Source: Oscillospiraceae bacterium (GTDB lineage: Bacteria; Bacillota; Clostridia; Oscillospirales; Acutalibacteraceae). From it: a stretch of DNA of 64,000 nucleotides. Below the pieces are notes generated by a model. The model worked only from the letters and a program-made list of their open reading frames with translations, ran no database searches and was not told the DNA's origin. Of this stretch, positions 1 to 7,027 are shown in pieces. Position 1 is the stretch's first letter. Each line of letters opens with the position of its first letter. The stretch is from the NCBI GenBank assembly GCA_015066245.1, contig SVOS01000003.1, forward strand, positions 1-64,000. The letters are read 5' to 3'. The position numbers and the translations under genes were made by a program.

Positions 1-273
1 TTGGCAGACTTTCACCCTGACGAGTATTACACAGTTTATACTTTAACTGATGAGGACTTTATCTCTAACAAGAACAGATTCCCCTTTACACTTGTCTTCA
101 ACAACACATCTGCAAATCGTGGCAGATTCTACAATGTTTATGGTTATATTGCTCTGACATATACACCTGAAGGTTCAACAACATCTGTTACTGATTATTA
201 CTTCAGCAATATGCAGACACTTAACTTCCACGAAGCAGGTACAAATACTTCCGCTGCTTACAATAATAACTAA
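1..273 (+). CDS. 3' end of an unidentified protein (cut by window edge)
   Basis: An open frame runs from the first base to a TAA stop, so this is the C-terminal 90 residues of a longer gene or a gene that begins near the edge; the leading TTG is not supported by any visible ribosome site. The residues are rich in Thr, Tyr, Asn and Phe with short alternating hydrophobic stretches, as in a beta-rich extracellular or structural domain, and the tail is Asn-rich. I do not recognise the family. Its stop is only 2 bases before the -35 box of the next promoter, so it ends immediately before the small peptide gene and may belong to the same locus. Confidence 0.6.
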   Translation: MADFHPDEYYTVYTLTDEDFISNKNRFPFTLVFNNTSANRGRFYNVYGYIALTYTPEGSTTSVTDYYFSNMQTLNFHEAGTNTSAAYNNN

Positions 274-275
274 AC

Positions 276-304
276 TTGACAAAAGTGTTATTGTATAGTA
301 TATT
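276..304 (+). promoter_or_regulatory. Sigma-A type promoter of the small peptide gene
   Basis: TTGACA at 276-281 and TATATT at 299-304 are separated by exactly 17 bases. The predicted start would leave a leader of only about 15 bases before the peptide ATG at 326. The near-consensus boxes suggest strong transcription of the peptide alone. Confidence 0.7.
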
Positions 305-325
305 ATAAGATGAAGGTGATATTAT

Positions 326-466
326 ATGAAGATTAAATATGAGTCTCCCTTGATGGAAGTATATAAGTTTTCGTTAAAAATAGAGACGGTGACCGCCAGC
401 AATACATTAGAGAATCCCGGCGGTGAAAATACACGTCCTGTTGAAGATGATGATCCATTTGCATAA
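326..466 (+). CDS. 46-residue candidate RiPP precursor peptide with YxxP leader
   Basis: This ORF is too short for the supplied track. It starts at ATG 326 behind GAAGGTGATA (RBS about 6 bases away) and encodes 46 residues. The N-terminus KYESPLMEV contains Tyr5-x-x-Pro8, matching the YxxP element that PqqD-like recognition domains (RREs) bind in Firmicutes lasso-peptide leaders. The second half is polar: NPGGENTRP with Gly32-Gly33, then an acidic tail EDDDPFA. There is no signal peptide or membrane segment. It has its own promoter and a perfect hairpin terminator, so it is probably made in excess over the downstream HprK-like kinase, PqqD-like protein and ABC exporter, as expected for a precursor. 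Precursor identity is inference; no cyclase gene is visible and the core boundary cannot be set. It could also be a small regulatory peptide. Confidence 0.6.
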   Translation: MKIKYESPLMEVYKFSLKIETVTASNTLENPGGENTRPVEDDDPFA

Positions 467-478
467 TCAATAACTTTG

Positions 479-510
479 AATGGCGGATACATTGTATCCG
501 CCATTTTTGT
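479..510 (+). terminator. Rho-independent terminator after the peptide gene
   Basis: AATGGCGGATAC (479-490), a 3-base loop and GTATCCGCCATT (494-505) form a perfect 12-bp stem followed by TTTTG. It closes the peptide as a single-gene transcription unit. Confidence 0.85.
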
Positions 511-544
511 ATATTAAATTAGTGTATATATATTTAGTAATCGG

Positions 545-573
545 TTGATTTTTGTATTTAGATGTTGTATAAT
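545..573 (+). promoter_or_regulatory. Promoter of the LRR-dockerin/kinase operon
   Basis: TTGATT (545-550) and a perfect TATAAT (568-573) are spaced by 17 bases, about 30 bases before the ATG at 606. It gives the tailoring operon a start separate from the peptide gene. Confidence 0.65.
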
Positions 574-605
574 TATATTGAGTAAATACCGTTTGGAGTG
601 GTGTT

Positions 606-1700
606 ATGAATAAGAAAATTATAATCTCTGTTTTATGCTTGATTCTAGCAGTATTTTCTGTTGTTTCATTAATATCTGCATCAGCCGGTTCTTTCGTTGA
701 ATATAACGATTGGAAACTTGAAATACCTTCTATGACCAATAAAACAGAGTATTATATTGGTGGATATAATGGCAGTGATTCTAATCTCGTTATTCCTGAC
801 AGAATCCTTGATAGAACCATTGTGAAAATCAACGAATATGCTTTTGCAAATAATGAAAAGCTTTTGTATTGTACTATCCCTGATACAATAATCGAAATTG
901 ACAATTACGCTTTTGATACTTGTACAGAATTAAGGAATATTACCATTCCATCTTCTGTTGAAAAGCTCGGCAAGGGTGTATTTTACGATTGTTCTTCAAT
1001 CGTTGAGCTTAAGATAGAATCAAAGTCACAACTTGATTCTATTCCTTATGTGTGTTTTGGTAACTGTACTTCTATGCTGACAGCTGATATTGGTCAGGGT
1101 GTTGAATCTATAGCTGACTATGCTTTTGGTAACTGTGCTAACTTAAGATATATAACCATCTATCCTTCTGTTACCGAGATTGGTCAGAATGCATTCTATA
1201 ATTGCAATAATCTTACCATCCGAGCTTACAGAGATTCTTATGCTCTGCAGTATGCAATAGAGAATAATATTCCATACAAAGATCTTGGTGTTTATGTTGA
1301 GCCTACTGAGCCTGCATCTACTGTTTCTACAGAGCCTTCTGAGACTGATACTACTGTAGTGACAACACCTTCGACTACTACTGTAACACCTTCAACTGTT
1401 GTTACAGAGCCTACTGAAACTTCCGTTTCCACAACGGTTTCTGAGCCTATCGAAACCACCACGGTGGATAAATTGCTTTACTTTATGGGTGATGCAGACT
1501 TAGACTACAGAATTACCATTAAGGATGCAACAAGAATTCAGAAGCACCTTGCAAATATTTCACTTCTTGGCGAAACACAGCTTATTATCGCTGATGTAGA
1601 TGAGAATGCTAATGTAACAATTAAAGATGCTACTTTGATTCAGAAATACCTGGCAGGGTTTGCGAACGTTTCTTTTGTCGGTACAGAGGTTTATCTCTGA
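606..1700 (+). CDS. Secreted BspA-type leucine-rich repeat protein with C-terminal dockerin
   Basis: The 364-residue product starts at ATG 606 behind GGAGTGG. Residues 1 to about 27 form a signal peptide ending ISASA. Residues about 40-210 hold BspA/LRR_5 repeats (patterns such as IPDTIIEIDNYAFDTCTELR), a fold used for surface recognition in gut bacteria. A Thr/Pro/Glu/Ser linker (about 225-290) leads to a dockerin with two Ca-binding repeats, GDADLDYRITIKDATRIQK and ADVDENANVTIKDATLIQK; in the first loop the usual Gly is Tyr. The protein should be exported and dock on a cohesin-bearing scaffoldin encoded elsewhere. Oddly, its TGA shares one A with the ATG of the HprK-like kinase (TGATG), so an extracellular dockerin protein is translationally coupled to a cytoplasmic peptide-modification enzyme. 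Confidence 0.9.
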   Translation: MNKKIIISVLCLILAVFSVVSLISASAGSFVEYNDWKLEIPSMTNKTEYYIGGYNGSDSNLVIPDRILDRTIVKINEYAFANNEKLLYCTIPDTIIEIDNYAFDTCTELRNITIPSSVEKLGKGVFYDCSSIVELKIESKSQLDSIPYVCFGNCTSMLTADIGQGVESIADYAFGNCANLRYITIYPSVTEIGQNAFYNCNNLTIRAYRDSYALQYAIENNIPYKDLGVYVEPTEPASTVSTEPSETDTTVVTTPSTTTVTPSTVVTEPTETSVSTTVSEPIETTTVDKLLYFMGDADLDYRITIKDATRIQKHLANISLLGETQLIIADVDENANVTIKDATLIQKYLAGFANVSFVGTEVYL

Positions 1701-2401
1701 TGCCAAAGTATAAGATTGCTGATGTAGTCGTAGAGATGGTTCAGGACTACAAAGAGACTGCCCATTGGTATTCCGACTATATTTATAACGGTGATGAAGA
1801 AGCAGCTTTCGCGATAAAGGCACCGCAGACGGACATTGATTATTTTGTTGAGGTCGGCAAGGATATCACACCTGCCGTCGCTGAGAATATGGTGCTCTGC
1901 AATATATTTAACAGAAGATTGCTGAGATATGGCGGTAGTTATCTGCATTCCTCTGCACTTTTGTATGAACACAAAGTGTATCTATTTTCTGCAGGCAGCG
2001 GAGTAGGCAAGTCAACCCATACCAAAAAGTGGCTTGATAGATTTCCTCAAAAGGCATCAGTTATTAATGATGACAAGCCTTCCTTCAGGATAATTGATGG
2101 TAAGTGCATTGTGTACGGAACTCCTTTTTCGGGAGGAACCAATCTACAGATAAATACCTCTGCTGAACTTGGTGCTATTGTATTTATCGAAAGGGCAGAG
2201 GAAAACTCCCTCACAAAACTTAATGCTTCTCAGGCTATTAACCTGATGCTTTCTCAGGCACCAAAAATATTCACAGAAAAAGCAGGAGAAATCCAGCTTG
2301 ATTTATATTCTCAGATTCTCACTTCCTATCCCGTATATCTTCTTAAGTGCAATATGGATGACAGTGCACTGGATGTATCTATGGGAATTCTTACAAGTTG
2401 A
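1700..2401 (+). CDS. HprK-like P-loop kinase of a peptide-modification cassette
   Basis: The 233-residue product has a Walker A loop SAGSGVGKSTHTKKW at about residues 97-111, then INDDKPSFR and YGTPFSGG, which follow the HPr kinase/PEP carboxykinase fold. It lacks the N-terminal domain of true HPr kinase/phosphorylase, so it belongs with short HprK-related proteins found beside PqqD-like proteins. In paeninodin-type lasso peptide clusters such a kinase phosphorylates the precursor C-terminus (established knowledge). Here the candidate peptide ends in Ala rather than Ser, so another residue or substrate would be needed. Automated annotation may call it a PEP carboxykinase, but it is far too short. 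It overlaps its upstream neighbour by one base and ends 14 bases before the PqqD-like gene. Confidence 0.75.
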   Translation: MPKYKIADVVVEMVQDYKETAHWYSDYIYNGDEEAAFAIKAPQTDIDYFVEVGKDITPAVAENMVLCNIFNRRLLRYGGSYLHSSALLYEHKVYLFSAGSGVGKSTHTKKWLDRFPQKASVINDDKPSFRIIDGKCIVYGTPFSGGTNLQINTSAELGAIVFIERAEENSLTKLNASQAINLMLSQAPKIFTEKAGEIQLDLYSQILTSYPVYLLKCNMDDSALDVSMGILTS

Positions 2402-2415
2402 AAGGACAATTTACC

Positions 2416-2679
2416 ATGAAAATCAAAGATAATTACATGTTAAGAAAAGTTGCTGATACCTTCGTTGTTGTGCCCGTTGGTGAAGCAGTTGCAGAATTCA
2501 ACGGAATGATTAACCTCAATGAGGTTGGTGCTTTCTTATGGCGTCAGCTCGAGTCCGAAACAACTTTTGAGTCTGTTTTGCAGGCTGTACTTGCTGAATA
2601 TGAAGTTGACGAATCTGTTGCAAAAGCTGATCTTGAGCGTTTTGTCAAAGAGCTTGAGGAAGCAAACCTTATAGTTTAA
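2416..2679 (+). CDS. PqqD-family peptide-recognition protein
   Basis: An 87-residue protein of PqqD size and pattern: an N-terminal beta segment (MLRKVADTFVVVPVGE), the characteristic NEVGAFLWRQLE helix start, an acidic middle helix, and a closing helix FVKELEEANLIV. PqqD-like domains form a winged-helix RRE that binds leader peptides for the modifying enzymes. The ORF track begins at TTG 2398, but ATG 2416 with GAAAGGA about 8 bases upstream is the better start. The kinase stop lies inside that ribosome site, so the two are probably coupled. The most likely partner is the 46-residue YxxP peptide upstream. Confidence 0.85.
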   Translation: MKIKDNYMLRKVADTFVVVPVGEAVAEFNGMINLNEVGAFLWRQLESETTFESVLQAVLAEYEVDESVAKADLERFVKELEEANLIV

Positions 2680-2694
2680 CTATATAAATTTTAA

Positions 2695-2730
2695 CGGGGT
2701 GAAAATATTTTCGCCCCGATAGATTTTTTA
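2695..2730 (+). terminator. Internal terminator or processing hairpin
   Basis: CGGGGTGAAAAT/ATTTTCGCCCCG is a near-perfect inverted repeat followed by ATAGATTTTTT. It lies between the PqqD-like and ABC genes, where I see no promoter, so it probably acts as a partial terminator that lowers exporter expression. Confidence 0.65.
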
Positions 2731-2755
2731 TTACATAATGATTTGAGGAATTAAC

Positions 2756-4492
2756 TTGAAAAAAGGTTCTAAACTCAAAAATGCCTTTTCAAAGCTTGCG
2801 GATACAGCAGCTTTAAAATGGATACTTAACAATTCCAAAAGACAGTGGATTTTTATACTTATTCTTACGCTGATAAACGTACTTATAGCATGTTGCAGTA
2901 TTGCAATTTCATATATGCTCAGGTTTGTTATCAACTCTGCAACCGACTCAAGTATTACAGATCCCGGTGTTAAGATGGATAATATCTTTTTCTGGGGCAG
3001 TATTTTTATAGGGCTTACTCTCTCTCAGGTTGTATCAAGGATTCTCAGCAATCACCTGGTATTCAGAATATCCGCGAGACTTACAATTGATATCAAGTCC
3101 TCTCTTTATCATAAAATGCTCAAAAAGAGCTATGCTCAGATTTCAAAATATCATACCGGTGAGCTTTTAAACAGACTTAACGATGATATAAGCAGTATTG
3201 CTCATGCCATTACAACATTGGTGCCAAATATTGCCTTTATTGTAGTCAAGCTTGTGGGTATTTTTGTTGTGCTTTTCAGCATTGATGCTTTGTTCACATT
3301 GGTGTTTATCGGTGTTGGAGTGGGAGTGTTTGTTTTTTCGTCCCTTTTCAAAGGTGCTATGAAGTCGTATCACAAGCAGATTATGGAGACAGATGGAAAA
3401 ATCCGCTCTTTTATGCAGGAAACTCTGGCAAGCCTTATGGTGGTTAAGGTGTTTAAATCCGAAGACAAGGTTGAGAAAACTGCCTCTGACCTTCAGGAAG
3501 ATAACTTTAGACGTAAGGCGAAACGTAATATTATTTCTCTTACCACAACTTCTGCTTTTAACCTTGCTTTTAATGCAGCGTATCTCTTTGGACTGTTTTT
3601 CTGTGCGGTAAAAATTGCAAACAACGACCCTGTAATTACTTACGGTACACTTTCTCAGGTGCTTTCTCTTGTGTCACAGATAAGTGTTCCCATTAACTCT
3701 CTTACTACGATTATTCCTCTTTACTATACTGCACTGGCTTCTGCCGAGCGTATAATGGAGATAGAGGATATAGAGGATGAGCCTCTTGTCAACGATGATA
3801 CTCTGGATGTAAAAGAGATTTATTCCAACCTTACTTCCATTGAGTTTGATAACATCTCCTTTAAATATGACCGAGACGAAATTTTTGATTCTACAAGTCT
3901 TACTGTTAACAAGGGTGATTTGCTTGTTATGACGGGTATTTCGGGTATTGGTAAGAGTACGTTGACCAAGCTCTTACTGGGAGTATTTCCTTTGTCTCAG
4001 GGCGAGATTTACTTTAAGCTTTCTGACGGCAGCAAGATTTCGGTTGATGCCAACACACGCAGGTTCTTTTCTTATGTGCCTCAGGGCAATTTTCTGCTTT
4101 CGGGTACTCTCAGAGACAACATTTCTTTCATAAAATCCGATGCTACAGATAAGGAAATCTGGGATGCCATAAGATTTGCGTGTGCAGATTTTATCGAGGA
4201 GCTTCCCAATGGTCTTGACACTGTAATCGGTGAGAAGGGATTGGGTCTTTCTGAGGGACAGGTGCAGCGTGTGGCTATTGCTCGTGCAATTCTCTCTGAT
4301 GCACCTATTGTTTTGCTTGATGAAGCTACATCTGCTCTGGATGAAGCAACTGAGCTTAAGCTTCTTGAAAACATCAAAAATCTCTCCAATAAAACTTGTA
4401 TACTGATTTCTCACAAAAAGGCGGCTAATGAAGTCTGCAACAAAGAAGTGAGAATCATTGATAAAAAGATTACGGTAATTAACAATGATTGA
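2756..4492 (+). CDS. ABC exporter (membrane and ATPase domains fused)
   Basis: This 578-residue half-transporter starts at TTG 2756 behind GAGGAA, 5 bases away. Residues about 25-310 form a type-1 exporter membrane domain with six predicted helices. The ATPase domain follows, with Walker A GISGIGKST, Q-loop YVPQGNFLLSG, signature LSEGQVQR and Walker B IVLLDEATSALDE. Only one gene is present, so it probably works as a homodimer. It lacks the N-terminal C39 peptidase domain of double-glycine bacteriocin exporters, so any leader removal must be done by another protein. Its place between the PqqD-like protein and the nucleotidyltransferase suggests export of the modified peptide, in the role of the D protein of lasso clusters. 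Confidence 0.9.
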   Translation: MKKGSKLKNAFSKLADTAALKWILNNSKRQWIFILILTLINVLIACCSIAISYMLRFVINSATDSSITDPGVKMDNIFFWGSIFIGLTLSQVVSRILSNHLVFRISARLTIDIKSSLYHKMLKKSYAQISKYHTGELLNRLNDDISSIAHAITTLVPNIAFIVVKLVGIFVVLFSIDALFTLVFIGVGVGVFVFSSLFKGAMKSYHKQIMETDGKIRSFMQETLASLMVVKVFKSEDKVEKTASDLQEDNFRRKAKRNIISLTTTSAFNLAFNAAYLFGLFFCAVKIANNDPVITYGTLSQVLSLVSQISVPINSLTTIIPLYYTALASAERIMEIEDIEDEPLVNDDTLDVKEIYSNLTSIEFDNISFKYDRDEIFDSTSLTVNKGDLLVMTGISGIGKSTLTKLLLGVFPLSQGEIYFKLSDGSKISVDANTRRFFSYVPQGNFLLSGTLRDNISFIKSDATDKEIWDAIRFACADFIEELPNGLDTVIGEKGLGLSEGQVQRVAIARAILSDAPIVLLDEATSALDEATELKLLENIKNLSNKTCILISHKKAANEVCNKEVRIIDKKITVINND

Positions 4493-5690
4493 ATCCAACA
4501 CTAAGTCTGAAAATAACCTGAGATATTTTTTGATGCTGGTTGCATCTGTCCTTAACGAAACAGAGCCTCCTTTGCCCGATGAAAATATTAATTGGCAAGA
4601 GGTGTTTGAGCTTGCGTCTTCTCAGTCTATGGCAGCTGTAGTGTTCTATGGAGCAGATAAGCTCCCTGACTCACTAAAGCCCGATGGAAATGTGTATGCT
4701 TATCTTAAGCAGATGTACGCAGAGCAGCTTGTAGTTGATATGAATCTTAGTGTAGAGACTCAACGTATGTTGAATCTCCTTAGTGACAACGGCATCAGTT
4801 GTATGCCCCTAAAAGGAATTGTCACAAAAAACGATTACCCTCTTGTTAATCTCAGAAGTATGACGGATGTTGATATCCTTTGCGATGACAGAAAAAAAGC
4901 TGAGTCGGTTTTTCTATCCGAGGGCTATGTGCGTGAGAGTGTAGGGGAGAAGGATTCATCTTTCAGAAAAAATGAGATTCTCCATTTTGAAGTTCATTCA
5001 TACCTTGTCAACAATACTTCACCGGCATATAGATATTTTAATAATGTTTGGAAAAGGGCAATAACTGACGAAAAGACCAATATAGTAAAAATGAATCTTG
5101 ATGATACATATATTTATATGCTTGAGCATCTTGCTGGGCATCTTGAGTATGGTGGTGCAGGTGTCAGAATGTTTGCTGATGTATATATGTTTCTTAAGAA
5201 ACACAGCGACAAACTGAACCAAACTGAGATATCCGAGGTGCTGAGTTCTATAGGTCTGGATGAATTCGAAAGATTTATTCTCAAATTAGTCAACAACTGG
5301 TTTTCAGGTGATACTATCCCTGATGTAAGTTCTGATTATTCCCGTTTTATTTTGCTTTCAAGCACATTCGGTTTGTCCAGATATACTTTTTTGTCTGATT
5401 CTATCCGTAATAGTGGCGAAAATTCTACCCCTAAGAGCAATGGGTTACGCCGCATTCTCAGAAAGTTGTTTCCTTCTTTAAAATGGATGAAACTGAGATT
5501 CAAAGCAGTGGATAAGATTTCAGTTTTGTATCCTGTTTTTGTGGTCGTGCATTGGTTTGACCGACTTTTCATAAGACGCGATGTTAAAACCTACAATCTT
5601 AAGAATAACTACTTTGTGTCTGCTGATTCTGATGAAGCCAAAGAGCTTGAGAGAATATATGCTGAGATGGGCCTTAATAAACGATACTGA
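4485..5690 (+). CDS. Nucleotidyltransferase-family protein (NTP_transf_5 type)
   Basis: The 401-residue protein overlaps the ABC exporter by 8 bases. The diagnostic segment is CMPLKGIVTKNDYP followed by SMTDVDILCDD, the nucleotidyltransferase fold with its DxD metal motif as in the PF14907 family. Further conserved patches (HFEVHSYL, EHLAGHLEYGG) agree with that family. Such proteins recur in RiPP clusters, and a nucleotidyltransferase modifies the lasso peptide pseudomycoidin (established knowledge). The basic C-terminal region (about residues 320-370) is typical of the family. Here it could add a nucleotide to the small peptide or to its kinase product, but the substrate is unproven. Confidence 0.8.
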   Translation: MIESNTKSENNLRYFLMLVASVLNETEPPLPDENINWQEVFELASSQSMAAVVFYGADKLPDSLKPDGNVYAYLKQMYAEQLVVDMNLSVETQRMLNLLSDNGISCMPLKGIVTKNDYPLVNLRSMTDVDILCDDRKKAESVFLSEGYVRESVGEKDSSFRKNEILHFEVHSYLVNNTSPAYRYFNNVWKRAITDEKTNIVKMNLDDTYIYMLEHLAGHLEYGGAGVRMFADVYMFLKKHSDKLNQTEISEVLSSIGLDEFERFILKLVNNWFSGDTIPDVSSDYSRFILLSSTFGLSRYTFLSDSIRNSGENSTPKSNGLRRILRKLFPSLKWMKLRFKAVDKISVLYPVFVVVHWFDRLFIRRDVKTYNLKNNYFVSADSDEAKELERIYAEMGLNKRY

Positions 5691-5697
5691 GGTAAAA

Positions 5698-6339
5698 ATG
5701 AAAGAGTATAAGGTTATTATCTGGGACTTTAACGGTACCCTTATAGACGATATTGATGCAGCTCTTGCGTCGGTTAATGATATGCTAAAAAGGCGGGATT
5801 TGCCGCTGATTAATTTTGAGCAATATGCAAGTTACGTTGATACACCCATTATTAAATTCTACGAGCATATTTTTGATGACTTGTATTCCATGGACTTTGA
5901 TGTTATAGCCCGTGAATTTAACGCAGGATACGAGAATCATCTGAAGCCCAATGCGGTTATGGACAAAGCCCATGAAGTGTTGGAATATTTTAATTCCAAA
6001 GGCAAGCTTCAGACAGTTATTTCAGCTACCCATATTGATAAAGTATTAAATCGTTTGGGCGAGTTTGGACTTAAAGATTATTTTGACAGAATTCTTGCTC
6101 ACAATAATCTGATTGCTGAGGATAAAACCCATCTGGCTGTTGCGTATTTTAAAGAAAAAGGCATTTCGCCTTGTGACGCAGTTGTTATAGGCGATTGTGT
6201 TGCCGACTATAAAATGGCAGAGACCTTAGGCTGCGATTGTATACTCACAACTCAGGGCCACCAAAGCTGCAAGGAATTTGCAGAGACTGATGCTCTGGTT
6301 ATAGATTCTCTTGTTGAGCTTAAAAATTTAATAGCATAA
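5698..6339 (+). CDS. HAD-superfamily phosphatase (Gph-like)
   Basis: The 213-residue product starts at ATG 5698, 7 bases after the nucleotidyltransferase stop; the longer track start at 5581 lies inside that gene. Motif I is WDFNGTLIDD, a central motif is VISATHIDK (Ser/Thr motif II), and motif IV is VIGDCVADYKMA. This order fits HAD subfamily IA, such as phosphoglycolate phosphatase. The second motif I Asp, normally the general acid, is Asn (D-F-N), a variant seen in some Gph-like groups. As last gene of the cassette it could remove a phosphate or nucleotide-derived group formed by the kinase or transferase, but an unrelated housekeeping role is also possible. Confidence 0.8.
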   Translation: MKEYKVIIWDFNGTLIDDIDAALASVNDMLKRRDLPLINFEQYASYVDTPIIKFYEHIFDDLYSMDFDVIAREFNAGYENHLKPNAVMDKAHEVLEYFNSKGKLQTVISATHIDKVLNRLGEFGLKDYFDRILAHNNLIAEDKTHLAVAYFKEKGISPCDAVVIGDCVADYKMAETLGCDCILTTQGHQSCKEFAETDALVIDSLVELKNLIA

Positions 6340-6343
6340 AAAT

Positions 6344-6382
6344 AATCCCACGACTATCAATAAGCCGTGGGATTTCTTTTTT
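6344..6382. terminator. Bidirectional terminator between HAD phosphatase and rex
   Basis: AATCCCACG (6344-6352) pairs with CGTGGGATT (6366-6374), followed by TCTTTTTT on the plus strand and flanked by A-rich sequence for the minus strand. It separates the two convergent operons. Confidence 0.85.
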
Positions 6383-7010
6383 AGTTGTCGATGAGATAGG
6401 AGAGAGTCAGCAAACTTTCGCTTAAGTGCACATTCTCTTCTACGACATCGCTGTATTTTGAGCTTACTTTGAAGTGGCTGAAATTCCAGAAACTTCTGAC
6501 GCCGCCATCATAAAGGAAATCTGCCACACTCTCGGCAAACTTGGTAGGAACACAGATAATTGCGGTTTCTACATTGTTTGCTTTGCAAAACTCAACAATA
6601 TTCTTTTCGCTCTGAATAATCAGATTCTCAACAGCCTGACCTTGTTTTGCCTTGTCAGAATCAAAAAGACCCACAAGCTCAAAGCCGTATTTGTTTGCAT
6701 CGAAGTGATGAAAAATTGCTTTGCCTAAGTTACCAAAACCGCAGATAACCGCATTCTTCGCTCTGTCGATACCAATGATTTTTGCGATTTCTTCTTTAAG
6801 ATCAGAAACAATATATCCGTAACCCTGCTGACCGAAACCGCCAAAGCAGTTAAGGTCCTGTCTTATCTGTGAGGCGTTGCTGTTCATAAGCTCAGCTAAT
6901 TTTCCTGAGCTTATGCGTTCAATGCCTTTTTCTTCCAGGACTTTAAGTATTCTGTAATATCCGGGAAGTCTTCTGATAACAGGCATGGATATGTTGGCAG
7001 ATTTACTCAT
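6381..7010 (-). CDS. rex: Redox-sensing transcriptional repressor Rex
   Basis: This 209-residue Rex begins MSKSANISMPVIRRLPGYYR, the typical N-terminus of the winged-helix DNA-binding domain, with the recognition segment SNASQIRQDLNCFGGFGQQGYGY. A Rossmann domain follows with GFGNLGKA for NAD(H) and the domain-swap C-terminal helix. The ORF extends 9 codons upstream, but ATG at 7010 is the family start. Rex releases DNA when NADH/NAD+ is high. It is the last gene of the acn-icd-rex operon, 17 bases after icd, and a Rex-like operator sits on that operon's promoter, implying autoregulation and NADH control of the oxidative TCA branch. Confidence 0.95.
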   Translation of the reverse strand: MSKSANISMPVIRRLPGYYRILKVLEEKGIERISSGKLAELMNSNASQIRQDLNCFGGFGQQGYGYIVSDLKEEIAKIIGIDRAKNAVICGFGNLGKAIFHHFDANKYGFELVGLFDSDKAKQGQAVENLIIQSEKNIVEFCKANNVETAIICVPTKFAESVADFLYDGGVRSFWNFSHFKVSSKYSDVVEENVHLSESLLTLSYLIDN

Positions 7011-7027
7011 AATAAAACCTCTGCGGA

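Noticed and set aside
1700-2401. Possible phosphoenolpyruvate carboxykinase
   Set aside because: The P-loop region is shared with that fold, but the protein has 233 residues and lacks the catalytic domains; an HprK-related kinase fits better.
2756-4492. Bacteriocin-type exporter with built-in leader peptidase
   Set aside because: The N-terminus starts directly with the membrane domain; no C39 Cys/His peptidase motif is present.
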